Assembly (NCBI GenBank): GCA_029245955.1
Contig: JAQWOH010000089.1
Location: forward strand, 19,082 to 83,081
Origin: Fuerstiella sp.
GTDB lineage: Bacteria; Planctomycetota; Planctomycetia; Planctomycetales; Planctomycetaceae
Length of the DNA: 64,000 nt
Direction: 5' to 3'
This document shows, in pieces, positions 25,919 through 34,819 of this stretch (positions are counted from its first letter, which is position 1; each line of letters begins with the position of its first letter). The translations under genes were made by a program, and so were the position numbers. The notes under the pieces are model-generated. The model saw nothing but the letters and a program-made list of their open reading frames with translations. It was not told the origin of the DNA and did not search any database.

Positions 25919-27619
25919 ATGCGCCACTTTTTTTTTATTTCGGTCGCGGGGCTGCTCATGACCATCACCAGCTCAGGAGGCGACCGTCCTCGCGGCCGCG
26001 ACTTTGCGACTCGTTCGGAAGTCGTGGCGCAACACGGCATCGCGGCCACCAGTCAGCCGCTGGCAACTCAGGTGGCGATTGATATTCTGAAACAGGGTGG
26101 TTCAGCAGTGGACGCTGCAATCGCAGCCAATGCAGCGATTGGTCTGATGGAACCGATCAGCAACGGAATTGGCGGGGATCTGTTTGCTATTGTCTGGGAT
26201 GCGAAGACGCAGACGCTGCACGGATTGAATGCCAGCGGGCGATCTCCGGCGGGACTTACACTGGAGGAATTTCGCAAACGCGACCTGGAATACATTCCGG
26301 CATTCGGTCCGTTGCCGGTTACTGTGCCTGGGTGTGTTGATGGCTGGTTTGAACTGCACGCGAAATTTGGCCGCCTGCCGATGACGGACGTGCTGGCTCC
26401 GGCGATTGAATACGCGAACGAAGGATTCCCCGTGTCAGAAATTATCGGGGCGGGCTGGCGAAGCGGGAAGACAACGTTCGGCAAGTATCCCGGTTTCCTT
26501 GAGACATACTTTCCTGGCGGCAAAGGGCCGGAAACCGGTGACATCTTTCGTAATCCAATGCTCGCGAAAACTCTGCAAATCATAGCCGACCGTGGGCGGG
26601 ACGAATTTTACGAAGGCGATATTGCCCGTACAATCGGCAACTTTATGCAGCGGCACGGTGGCTTTCTGAGTTACGACGACCTGGCGGCTCATACGTCTGA
26701 GTGGGTAGATCCGGTGTCTACGAATTATCGTGGCTACGATGTCTGGGAACTGCCTCCCAACGGTCAGGGTATCGCGGCATTGCAGATGCTGAACGTACTG
26801 GAAGGCTTTGACGTGAAGGCGGCGGGATTTGGCAGCGTCGACTATCTTCACTGGTTTACAGAAGCCAAGAAACTGGCTTTCGAGGATCGAGCCCGGCTGT
26901 ACGCCGACATGGATTTCGCCGATGTGCCGGTTGGCAGACTGATATCGAAGGAATACGCAGCGGAACGGCGAAAACTTATCGACACGAATAAAGCTGCGAA
27001 TGAATACCCGATCAGCCTGCCGTACACACTGGAAGAAGGCGACACGATTTATCTGACGGTTGCTGACAAAGACCGCAATATGGTGTCCTTGATTCAGAGC
27101 AACTACCGGGGCTTTGGCAGCGGTATGTGTCCGGACGGTCTGGGATTCTGCATGCAGGATCGCGGTCAACTGTTTGATCTGACCGCAGGCCGATTCAATA
27201 CGTATGCTCCGAATAAGCGCCCGTTCCACACGATCATTCCGTCCTTCGTCACAAAAGACGGCAAGCCGTGGTTGTGTTTTGGTGTCATGGGCGGGGCCAC
27301 TCAGCCGCAGGGACACGTTCAGATTATCGTCAACATGATCGACTTCGGCATGAATACTCAGGAAGCCGGCGACGCTCCTCGGATCGTTCACCAGGGATCC
27401 TCGCAGCCTACCGGAGAACACATGACCGACGGCGGTGCGGTGGCTCTGGAAAGCGGTATCAGCAAACGCGTGCGTGACGGTATGAAGGCCCGAGGACACA
27501 AACTGAAGTCAGCGCGAGGAAGTTTTGGCGGCTATCAGGGCATTCGTTACGATGCTGATCGTGATGTTTACTTTGGCGCATCAGAGTCTCGCAAAGACGG
27601 GATGGCAGCAGGGTATTGA
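25919..27619 (+). CDS. ggt: Gamma-glutamyltransferase (Ntn hydrolase)
   Basis: A 566-residue exported protein starting MRHFFFISVAGLLMTITSSG, with GGGAAAG upstream of the ATG at 25919. The frame extends back into the preceding gene but that part is not real. The family start GIAATSQPLATQVAIDIL and NGIGGDLFAIVWD are typical. The autoprocessing/nucleophile threonine is most likely T376 in EEGDTIYLTVADKDRNMVS, followed by the substrate-binding FGSGMCPDGLGF. The normal TTH before the nucleophile is replaced by EGD. It probably hydrolyses gamma-glutamyl compounds such as glutathione in the periplasm, or acts on a related acylase substrate. Confidence 0.85.
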   Translation: MRHFFFISVAGLLMTITSSGGDRPRGRDFATRSEVVAQHGIAATSQPLATQVAIDILKQGGSAVDAAIAANAAIGLMEPISNGIGGDLFAIVWDAKTQTLHGLNASGRSPAGLTLEEFRKRDLEYIPAFGPLPVTVPGCVDGWFELHAKFGRLPMTDVLAPAIEYANEGFPVSEIIGAGWRSGKTTFGKYPGFLETYFPGGKGPETGDIFRNPMLAKTLQIIADRGRDEFYEGDIARTIGNFMQRHGGFLSYDDLAAHTSEWVDPVSTNYRGYDVWELPPNGQGIAALQMLNVLEGFDVKAAGFGSVDYLHWFTEAKKLAFEDRARLYADMDFADVPVGRLISKEYAAERRKLIDTNKAANEYPISLPYTLEEGDTIYLTVADKDRNMVSLIQSNYRGFGSGMCPDGLGFCMQDRGQLFDLTAGRFNTYAPNKRPFHTIIPSFVTKDGKPWLCFGVMGGATQPQGHVQIIVNMIDFGMNTQEAGDAPRIVHQGSSQPTGEHMTDGGAVALESGISKRVRDGMKARGHKLKSARGSFGGYQGIRYDADRDVYFGASESRKDGMAAGY

Positions 27620-27717
27620 AATCGTGTGCGGCGTTTGAAACAGGCTGTTCATTTCACAATACGCACCTACACTTCTTCGGAGAACGGATTGTCAGTAGAT
27701 GTTACGGAGCCTTCAAG

Positions 27718-29283
27718 ATGTCTGGAAAATCAGTTTGCGCCGTTTTATGTGCTGTTGTCGTTCATGTGAGCGTGGCGTCTCCGGTTCTTAATGCTCAGGG
27801 CGGTGAGGACATTGCCAGAGGATTGCTGCGAGCTTTGATTGAATCACAGCTGGAAAAGTCCCAGCGACGAAGTGGCGCGGTGGAGCCTCTGCGACCCGGC
27901 CGTGTGACTCCCGAAATGCACAAACTGCGGCCTCTGATCGCAAGTTACGCTCAGGAAAGTGGTGCGCTTTCGGCACTGTTGAACACTGATGCCAGCCGGA
28001 GCTTCGAAGTTCGTCGACACCTGCAGGCAGCCATACAACTGCATGCGAGTGCCACTGCGTTGAGTCAGAGGAGTGCACGACAGTCAAATCATCTGGCAAT
28101 GATGGATGAGTATCGCGGGCTCAACAGCCAGTGGACAGCCCTGTCACACCAGCTGGATCAGTGCCGGTCTCTAAGTCTCCAGACCCGGGCCTGTATCAAA
28201 CGAGTCGCGCGACTGGATGCTCAGTATTGTTCGCTGATCGGAATTCAGGAACAGTTTGACAATACCGACCTGACTCGCGAGGCCTATACGCTGACAGCTT
28301 ATCTTCGTGATCTGATCGACGACGTGCGTGACACGGTACCTCGCCCGGGCACCGGCCACAACAGGCTGTTGCGCAGCCTGGGTCGGCTAAGTCAGGAGGC
28401 TGACTATTTCGCACATTTTGTTTCCAGGAGAGTGTCGTATCCGAAAGCGGTTACGGAGTATCTGCATCTTTATCGGTCCTGGCAGTCGGCTGAGGAAGAA
28501 CTTGATGGCTATGCGGGAAAATTCCCGCCGCGAACCATTAGACGTATTCGTGACTCGCATCATGCGATTCATCAATTACTGAGACTGGAAATTGATATTG
28601 ATCGTAATCTTGTGCTTCATCTGGTTCATGACGTTGACCACGAATTGACCCAGCTGTTTAAGTCCATCACGCTGGATGAGATGATGTCTCTGCCCGATGC
28701 CGACGCGGTGGCTGCAGCGGCTGATGCGGCCTACGGGAATGTGCAGAATCTGGACGATCTTGTGCACCGGGAGGAAAGTTCCGAAGCGATTGCTGAGGCG
28801 TGGGTTTTCGCTGACGAAGCGTGGGAAGTGTTTGCCTTTTATCTATCTCCCAGTCCCGGTGTTCAGACCCGGGCATCGCTGCGTTCAATTCGCCAGACGA
28901 TGGAATCACTGAAGCGAACGCTGGGTATCCACGTGGCCTTTGATCGGAACGCTCTGGTGAAGCTGACTTCGTCGCTGGAGAACATGGGCGAACACCTGAT
29001 CACGGCTATTCGTCGCTGGCAGGCACACTCCGGGAATCACAATCGAAGTCTTATGGCCAGGACGCAGACTTTGGTGGACCATTGCCATCATCTGGAACAG
29101 CAGTTGCTGGCTGGTCGAAATGCGACGAACCACCGTCACGAATGCGATGAAGTTGTTGCGGTATGGCAGCAGATTCGCCCGGAACTGAAGAAATGTGACA
29201 CTGATGAGCGAGAGACGATCAATCACATCATTGATACATTTACTCCGGAACTGATTCGGCTGAGGACGATGCTGGATGAGTAG
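27718..29283 (+). CDS. Secreted helical protein of unknown function
   Basis: A 521-residue protein, not recognised. A GGAG site 8 bases before the ATG at 27718 and the signal peptide SGKSVCAVLCAVVVHVSVAS set the start. The mature part is almost wholly alpha-helical, rich in Leu, Arg, His and Gln, with repeated heptad-like stretches and no catalytic motif (for example YRGLNSQWTALSHQLDQC and LVDHCHHLEQQLLAGR). Cysteines are few. It resembles the long secreted helical proteins common in planctomycetes. The frame starts inside the stop of the preceding gene, but the first 34 codons lack support. Confidence 0.65.
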   Translation: MSGKSVCAVLCAVVVHVSVASPVLNAQGGEDIARGLLRALIESQLEKSQRRSGAVEPLRPGRVTPEMHKLRPLIASYAQESGALSALLNTDASRSFEVRRHLQAAIQLHASATALSQRSARQSNHLAMMDEYRGLNSQWTALSHQLDQCRSLSLQTRACIKRVARLDAQYCSLIGIQEQFDNTDLTREAYTLTAYLRDLIDDVRDTVPRPGTGHNRLLRSLGRLSQEADYFAHFVSRRVSYPKAVTEYLHLYRSWQSAEEELDGYAGKFPPRTIRRIRDSHHAIHQLLRLEIDIDRNLVLHLVHDVDHELTQLFKSITLDEMMSLPDADAVAAAADAAYGNVQNLDDLVHREESSEAIAEAWVFADEAWEVFAFYLSPSPGVQTRASLRSIRQTMESLKRTLGIHVAFDRNALVKLTSSLENMGEHLITAIRRWQAHSGNHNRSLMARTQTLVDHCHHLEQQLLAGRNATNHRHECDEVVAVWQQIRPELKKCDTDERETINHIIDTFTPELIRLRTMLDE

Positions 29284-29310
29284 CCGCAATTTTCCGTCCA
29301 GGGCGTTCAG

Positions 29311-30231
29311 ATGATGTCCCATCGAATTCATCTGCTGACTTTCAGTCGCTGCCCGGCATCGACATGTGATGGGCTGGACGAGTTTTACGGTCGAATGGCG
29401 GCTTGGTCACTCGTCTTCGAAAACCATTATCTGCAGCAACCAGCAGCTCAGTGCCCGTTCGAAGCTCTTGGTGGAGATGAGTCATTTGCGCATCTGCGTG
29501 CGAAGGCGTCGGCTGGTGAACTGTCAGTCCGAATGGTTCTTGCCGGGGATGTCAGAGATGAAGCAGCCCGGCAATTGCCCGCGTGGCTTAATGTGTCTGC
29601 GACGAGCGGCGCTGGCATTGTCAGCGTGGTTGATTCGGTCAGTGAACAACTGACACAGATTTCCACTCCGTTGTTCCTGTGGGTTCACGTGGTATTGCCC
29701 GCAGACGCTGGTGCAGAACAGATTTTTGAAGTGGTGGCAAAGGCGGAGAAGATTGTCAGCGACTCTCTGGATGTGCTGATGATCACGTTTCTTGGCGGCG
29801 GGGCCGTCTGCCAGCCCGATCGGTTTCAGTCATTGTTGTTTGAATCTGATGTTCGCGTGCCGCTGTGGATTCAATCGTCGCATCCGCCTATTCGGGTTCA
29901 GACGCTGACTGGCAGTTTTGACATTGCGGGGACGATCGCCGATGAGCTTGAAGGCACCCGGCGACAGCATTCAGCCAGCGGCCCCGCAAACCTGTTGCGA
30001 CTGGCCGAGAATCCGGGCAGAAAGTCAGATCGTTATCTGTTGATTGACGCCGGCGAGGTAGCGGCTGTGCGGACTGTTGACTTCCTGTATGTACAGACGA
30101 AGGGCAAACAGCAAGGGAACGCAGCACTTTACGCGAAACCGGAAGACGTCTGGAATTTGAACGATGTGTCCGGCGAGTATCACAAAGTTGTGGAAGAACT
30201 TCGGGAGCTCCAGGTCTCTGAAGGGGCCTGA
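29311..30231 (+). CDS. Sulfatase-like protein lacking the catalytic motif
   Basis: A 306-residue cytoplasmic protein. The C-terminal pattern ALYAKPEDVWNLNDVSGEYH looks like the closing LYDLxxDPxExxNL of sulfatases, and DVRVPLWIQSSHPP resembles their RVPLIV segment. The N-terminus (HLLTFSRCPASTCDGLDEFY) does not hold the C/S-x-P-S-R formylglycine motif, although SRCPAST may be its remnant. A degenerate alkaline-phosphatase-superfamily protein is the best guess, probably non-catalytic. It follows the helical secreted protein by 27 bases, so both may be one transcript. Confidence 0.55.
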   Translation: MMSHRIHLLTFSRCPASTCDGLDEFYGRMAAWSLVFENHYLQQPAAQCPFEALGGDESFAHLRAKASAGELSVRMVLAGDVRDEAARQLPAWLNVSATSGAGIVSVVDSVSEQLTQISTPLFLWVHVVLPADAGAEQIFEVVAKAEKIVSDSLDVLMITFLGGGAVCQPDRFQSLLFESDVRVPLWIQSSHPPIRVQTLTGSFDIAGTIADELEGTRRQHSASGPANLLRLAENPGRKSDRYLLIDAGEVAAVRTVDFLYVQTKGKQQGNAALYAKPEDVWNLNDVSGEYHKVVEELRELQVSEGA

Positions 30232-30523
30232 TGGTCATGACGCACTCGAGTCCGCCGCGGCCGGACCCACAAATCTGAACGATTTCCGGAAAACCCTGTC
30301 GAGACCACCGGGTTCATTCTCAAGGTTATGCAGTTTGGTATGATTCGCTACCTCATTCATCTTGAATTCGGTGGCCCAGCGTCCTGAATTGAGATGAAAT
30401 TGTGTCTTTATCAAGTTGAGAAAGCGTTCGATTAGCCCCTATCTGCAAGCGAATCGAGAAAAGCGGTTTGCGGCACAGGCCCTTCAGGGGCTGTGGGTTA
30501 AGCGATGTCTGTGAAAGAATTGA

Positions 30524-31576
30524 ATGTCGGATACGAATACCGAATCTTCGGCCGAATCGATAGATCTGCTGCACAAAGCTCATACACAGCTTAAAGAACA
30601 GATGAGCAAGGTGATCGTCGGGCAGGACGACGTGATCGATCAGTTGCTGATTGCTCTGTTCAGTCGGGGACACTGCCTTCTGGAAGGAGTTCCCGGGCTG
30701 GCCAAGACGTTAATGATCAGCACGCTGGCCAAATGCCTGTCGATGGACTTTTCCCGAATTCAATTCACACCTGACCTGATGCCGGCCGACATCACGGGGA
30801 CGGATGTGCTGCAGGAAAACCGTGACACCGGGCAGCGGGAATTTCGTTTTATCGAAGGTCCGCTGTTTCATAACGTGATTCTGGCAGACGAAATCAACCG
30901 TACACCACCCAAGACGCAGGCTGCATTGCTGGAAGCGATGCAGGAAAAACAAGTCACCGTCGGACAGACGATTCACCAGCTCAGTGATCCGTTTTTCGTG
31001 CTGGCGACGCAGAATCCGATTGAGCAGGAAGGCACGTATTCTCTGCCGGAAGCTCAGCAGGACCGTTTCATGTTCAAGGTGTTTGTCAGGTATCCGTCGT
31101 TTGAAGAAGAGCGTCAGATTGCACGTCAGACGACTTCGAATACGAAGGCAGAACCGGAGTCGGTGCTGTCTGCTGATCAGGTGCTTGAGATACAGGGCAT
31201 CGTTCGACAGGTTCCGGTCACCGATCACGTTATCAACTACGCTTTGGCGATTGTGCGTCAGACACGTGTTGGCGAGCCCGGGGCGCCGGACTGGATCAAC
31301 GAATGGCTGGGCTGGGGCGCAGGCCCCCGAGCGATGCAGAATCTATTGCTGGGTGGGAAAACGCGAGCTCTGCTGGACGGTCGCTCTCATGTGTCCACAG
31401 CAGATATTCAGGCCCTTGCGGCCCCCGTACTGCGACACCGAATTACCCCCAACTTCACGGCTGAAAGTGAAGGCATTACGTCTGACAAGGTCATCGAACG
31501 ACTGATTCAGGAAACTCCGGACAAGGAAAGCGAACTGACCAGTGACCCACGGCTTGGAAAGATTTTTGCAGCCTGA
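30524..31576 (+). CDS. MoxR family AAA+ ATPase
   Basis: A 350-residue AAA+ chaperone of the MoxR group. Walker A is GVPGLAKT (55-62), Walker B is ILADEINRTPPKTQ (119-132), sensor 1 lies in VLATQNPIEQEGTY, and a C-terminal lid domain follows. MoxR proteins act with vWA-domain partners in metal insertion or maturation of enzymes and envelope complexes. It begins a same-strand block of ten genes reaching 47047. The DUF58 gene starts 35 bases inside its 3' end. Confidence 0.93.
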   Translation: MSDTNTESSAESIDLLHKAHTQLKEQMSKVIVGQDDVIDQLLIALFSRGHCLLEGVPGLAKTLMISTLAKCLSMDFSRIQFTPDLMPADITGTDVLQENRDTGQREFRFIEGPLFHNVILADEINRTPPKTQAALLEAMQEKQVTVGQTIHQLSDPFFVLATQNPIEQEGTYSLPEAQQDRFMFKVFVRYPSFEEERQIARQTTSNTKAEPESVLSADQVLEIQGIVRQVPVTDHVINYALAIVRQTRVGEPGAPDWINEWLGWGAGPRAMQNLLLGGKTRALLDGRSHVSTADIQALAAPVLRHRITPNFTAESEGITSDKVIERLIQETPDKESELTSDPRLGKIFAA

Positions 31577-32444
31577 CGAAATCGCGAAGATTTCACGTCT
31601 GGAACTGCGAGCTCGCAAAGTCGTCGAAGGGTTCGTTTCCGGATTGCACAGAAGTCCGTACTTTGGTCAGTCCACTGAATTTGTACAGCACCGGGAATAT
31701 GTCCCTGGTGATGACACTCGGCGTATTGACTGGAAGGTCTGGTCGCGCACTGACCGGTATTTTCTGAAGCAGTTCGAAGAAGACACCAACGTACGGGTTG
31801 TGCTGCTGGTCGATGGCAGTGAATCGATGCAGTTCGGCACTGGTTCGCTGACAAAGTTTGACTACGCACAGACTGTGGCTGCGGCGCTGTCGATGCTTGT
31901 GCTGAAGCAGAATGATTCTGTCGGAGTCGGTCTGTTCGATTCGCAGATTCGCAGTCTGATTCCTTCCAGCAGTCGTCACAATCATCTGAGTGCGGTTTTG
32001 CGGGGACTGTCCGCAGAAACAGCCGGCGGCAAAACGGACATGATCGGCGTGCTGCGAAGGGCCGCTGAAGCGATGTCTCATCGCAGCATCGTTATTCTGA
32101 TATCAGATCTGTTGTGTGACCGCGATCAGTTGTTCAGGGGGCTGCAACTGTTGCGGCAGCGCCAACATGAAGTGCTGATTGTACATACGATGGACGACCA
32201 GGAGCTGGACTTCGATTACGCGGGCACGCTTCGTTTCGAAGGTCTGGAAGATGGCGGAAAGCTGACGTGTGATCCGGCTGCCCTGCGCGAGGGATATCTG
32301 GATGCGGTGAAAGAATTTCAGGAGACGATCCGGCGTCGCTGCGCGGGAAGCATTATCGATTATAAACTTGTGCGCACCAGCGATCACCTGGACGCTGTGT
32401 TATCGCATCTGTTGAATTTCAGAATTGGAATGACGGGAAAGTAG
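31542..32444 (+). CDS. DUF58 / vWA-like protein, MoxR partner
   Basis: A 300-residue protein. The DUF58 signature REYVPGDDTRRIDWKVWSR is at about 51-69. The vWA-like metal site DGSES (D91, S93, S95) lies in LLVDGSESMQFG. It has no membrane segment, so it is cytoplasmic like its MoxR partner. The start is a GTG that overlaps the end of moxR by 35 bases, with an AAGGAAAG site somewhat distant. MoxR and DUF58 proteins are a conserved pair. Confidence 0.9.
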   Translation: MTHGLERFLQPDEIAKISRLELRARKVVEGFVSGLHRSPYFGQSTEFVQHREYVPGDDTRRIDWKVWSRTDRYFLKQFEEDTNVRVVLLVDGSESMQFGTGSLTKFDYAQTVAAALSMLVLKQNDSVGVGLFDSQIRSLIPSSSRHNHLSAVLRGLSAETAGGKTDMIGVLRRAAEAMSHRSIVILISDLLCDRDQLFRGLQLLRQRQHEVLIVHTMDDQELDFDYAGTLRFEGLEDGGKLTCDPAALREGYLDAVKEFQETIRRRCAGSIIDYKLVRTSDHLDAVLSHLLNFRIGMTGK

Positions 32445-32468
32445 GGAGCAGTTTCGGTTTTCAGTTCT

Positions 32469-32484
32469 CAGTTCTCAGGAACTG
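32469..32484. other. Small hairpin next to a TTCTCAG tandem repeat in the operon
   Basis: CAGTTC-TCAG-GAACTG forms a perfect 6-base stem with a 4-base loop, inside the 77-base gap between the DUF58 and BatA-like genes. Just before it TTCTCAG is repeated twice in tandem. It could be a weak attenuator or an mRNA-processing site, or the trace of a small repeat. Confidence 0.35.
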
Positions 32485-32521
32485 TCGGCTGACGGCCTGC
32501 CGCTGGTCACTAGTTGTAGAT

Positions 32522-34819
32522 ATGTCGTGGTTGTCGCAGTTTTTTCTGAATCCAGGCTTTGTGCTGCCGGGTGCTGCGCTGGCCTCCGTTCCCATCATTA
32601 TCCATTTACTCAGTCGTCTGCGGTACAAGAAGGTACGTTTTGCCGCGATGGAGTTTCTGCTGCAGAGCGATGAATTGAATCGTCGCCGGTTGATCATCGA
32701 ACAATTACTGCTGCTGTTGCTGAGGATCCTGGCTGTTATTTTGATCATGCTGCTGCTGGCCCGTTTTGTTCTGGATCCATCAAGGATGATGATGTTGCGT
32801 GGAGCGACCACCCATCATGTGGTGATCGTCGACGATTCTCTTTCCATGCGCGAAACAGACAGTGACAGAATCGTATTTGATCGGGCGGTGGAGACGCTGG
32901 AGAAGATGCTTTCCCAGGGCGGCAGTCGGCCCGGATCGCTGCGAGTGACCGTATTGACAACGTCCGGGCCGGATCGTCCAATTGTTACTGACCGCGCTCT
33001 CGATAATGCGCTGCTGCAGGAACTGACTCCGCGTCTGAGGAATCTGACCTGTTCATTCCACGCCGTCACACCAACGGCAGCACTGGCGGCGGCAGAAAAT
33101 GTCCTGTCCGGCGATGGCGGAATCTCTCCTCGAGTACACATGATCACGGATCTGCGAGCTTCCGACTGGCAGGGGCATCCTGAAGTTGCGGCCGCCCTGA
33201 AGTCGCTTGATTCAATCGACGCAAATGTCACGCTGGTTCAGGTTGTGACCGATTCTGCTGAGAACATGGTTGTGAAGCAGTTGACAGCCGACACATTCGG
33301 CGTGGCTGTTGGTGTTCCCTGGCGGCTGAATCTGACGCTGCAGAATCACGGCAGAAAAAAATCCAGCGGTCTGCGGGCCACGGTCAGAGTGGATGGTTCT
33401 GTGCTGCCTGTAAATGTGCTGGTTCCGGATGTCGAAGCCGGTGAAGAGGCGATTGTGTCGCATGACCTGATCTTTGATTCGCCCGGGCAGCATGAAGTGG
33501 AAATTCGTCTGGATGAAGATGCTCTGCGGGAAGACAACAGTCGTTTTGTTGTCGTCGAAGTCACGGATAAACGTGCCATATTGCTGGTGGATGATGAAGC
33601 CCGTCAGCAGGACGCAGAATATGTTTCGGCAGCTTTGAGCGCAGATCCGCAGTTGACCGGTCTGGCGACGGAGATCCGGACGTCTGATGTTTTGACGTCT
33701 GCTCCGCTGCAGACGTATGACTGCATTTATCTGCTTAACGTGCGAGAATTGCCGGCAGACGCTACCGAACTGCTTGCCGCCTATGTGTCTGGCGGCGGCG
33801 GCGTTGCCTGGTTTCCCGATGATCAGGCCAATACGACCTGGTACAACACAACATTGCAGACTGACGGCAGGAAACTGTTTCCTGTGCTGCTGGGCAGTGT
33901 TCAGTCTGTCGCTTCAGACGTGCTGCAGGATGATGAATCGTTCCTGAATCCGGTATTTGAAAGGCATCCCATCTTTGCTGTGTACAACATCCCCGACAGT
34001 CCGTTTGGTGACGTTGTTCAGATTTCTCAATGGTTTCAAACGGCGTCAGACGGTGAACAGGAAGACAACCGTGACGAATCTGTGCGGGTGCTGGCACGGC
34101 TGCAGAACGGGGATCCTCTGATTCTGGAACATGCTCTGGGCCGCGGGCGAGTGCTGACGTTCCTGACGTCAGCGGGAAAACGCTGGAGCAACTGGCCCGT
34201 TTCACCGGCAGCACCAGGTTATGTGGTGATGCATCTGCTGATTCATCAATACCTGCAGCACCCGATCAGGTCGGTTGAATCACGCGACGTTGGTGGACTG
34301 CTGCGGTTTGAATGGCCCGTCAGCGAGTACACGGATTCCCTTGAGGTTTTTCTGCCGCCCGATGCAGAGGATGCCGCGGCCGATTCATTCCTGCGACTGG
34401 TGGCCGCGCCCGTTCTGCCATCTGCTACGGGAGGGGACGGCGACAACTCAGCTGCAGCACCAGACACGTCCGGTACGGGACCCGCTGAACGACTGGCGGT
34501 ATCCGTGCCACAGGCCAACCGTCCTGGCGTATATCGTTTAAAGCGATTTCGACAGGACGGAGAAGGCGTCGAGACATGGCTGGCTATGAGTGTTCCGTCG
34601 ACAGAAAGTGATCTTGCTGTTGCGGATGCCGCAGTTGTGGAAGCGTTATCCGAATCCGGCCATGTGCGCGTGATTGCGGCCGACGTTGCCGGGGGACTTT
34701 CCGGCAGTGATGCCGGGCGGGAGATGAGATGGCTGTTGCTGGGGCTGTTGATCTTTGTTCTGGTCTGTGAACAACTGATGTCGCTGCGTTTGAGTTTTCA
34801 CCCGGAGGTGAGGACATGA
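32522..34819 (+). CDS. BatA-domain and vWA-domain membrane protein
   Basis: A 765-residue membrane-anchored protein. The N-terminal BatA domain covers about 1-90, with two membrane segments (VLPGAALASVPIIIHLLSRL and LLLLRILAVILIMLLLARF). A vWA domain follows with the MIDAS sequence DDSLSM (D104, S106, S108). Beta-rich periplasmic segments follow, then a domain with AILLVDDEA and, near residue 420, YVSGGGGVAWFPDD. A C-terminal membrane helix (WLLLGLLIFVLVCEQL) closes it. It is likely the membrane platform that the MoxR ATPase works on. The downstream gene overlaps by 4 bases (ATGA) behind a strong GGAGG site. Confidence 0.85.
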   Translation: MSWLSQFFLNPGFVLPGAALASVPIIIHLLSRLRYKKVRFAAMEFLLQSDELNRRRLIIEQLLLLLLRILAVILIMLLLARFVLDPSRMMMLRGATTHHVVIVDDSLSMRETDSDRIVFDRAVETLEKMLSQGGSRPGSLRVTVLTTSGPDRPIVTDRALDNALLQELTPRLRNLTCSFHAVTPTAALAAAENVLSGDGGISPRVHMITDLRASDWQGHPEVAAALKSLDSIDANVTLVQVVTDSAENMVVKQLTADTFGVAVGVPWRLNLTLQNHGRKKSSGLRATVRVDGSVLPVNVLVPDVEAGEEAIVSHDLIFDSPGQHEVEIRLDEDALREDNSRFVVVEVTDKRAILLVDDEARQQDAEYVSAALSADPQLTGLATEIRTSDVLTSAPLQTYDCIYLLNVRELPADATELLAAYVSGGGGVAWFPDDQANTTWYNTTLQTDGRKLFPVLLGSVQSVASDVLQDDESFLNPVFERHPIFAVYNIPDSPFGDVVQISQWFQTASDGEQEDNRDESVRVLARLQNGDPLILEHALGRGRVLTFLTSAGKRWSNWPVSPAAPGYVVMHLLIHQYLQHPIRSVESRDVGGLLRFEWPVSEYTDSLEVFLPPDAEDAAADSFLRLVAAPVLPSATGGDGDNSAAAPDTSGTGPAERLAVSVPQANRPGVYRLKRFRQDGEGVETWLAMSVPSTESDLAVADAAVVEALSESGHVRVIAADVAGGLSGSDAGREMRWLLLGLLIFVLVCEQLMSLRLSFHPEVRT

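Noticed and set aside
26435..27499. 354-codon open frame antisense to gamma-glutamyltransferase
   Set aside because: It lies wholly inside a well-supported gene, has no ribosome site and no recognisable domain; high GC at third positions makes such shadows common.
30434..30492. AGCCCCT ... AGGGGCT inverted words upstream of moxR
   Set aside because: The arms are only 7 bases and about 45 bases apart; not a convincing leader structure.
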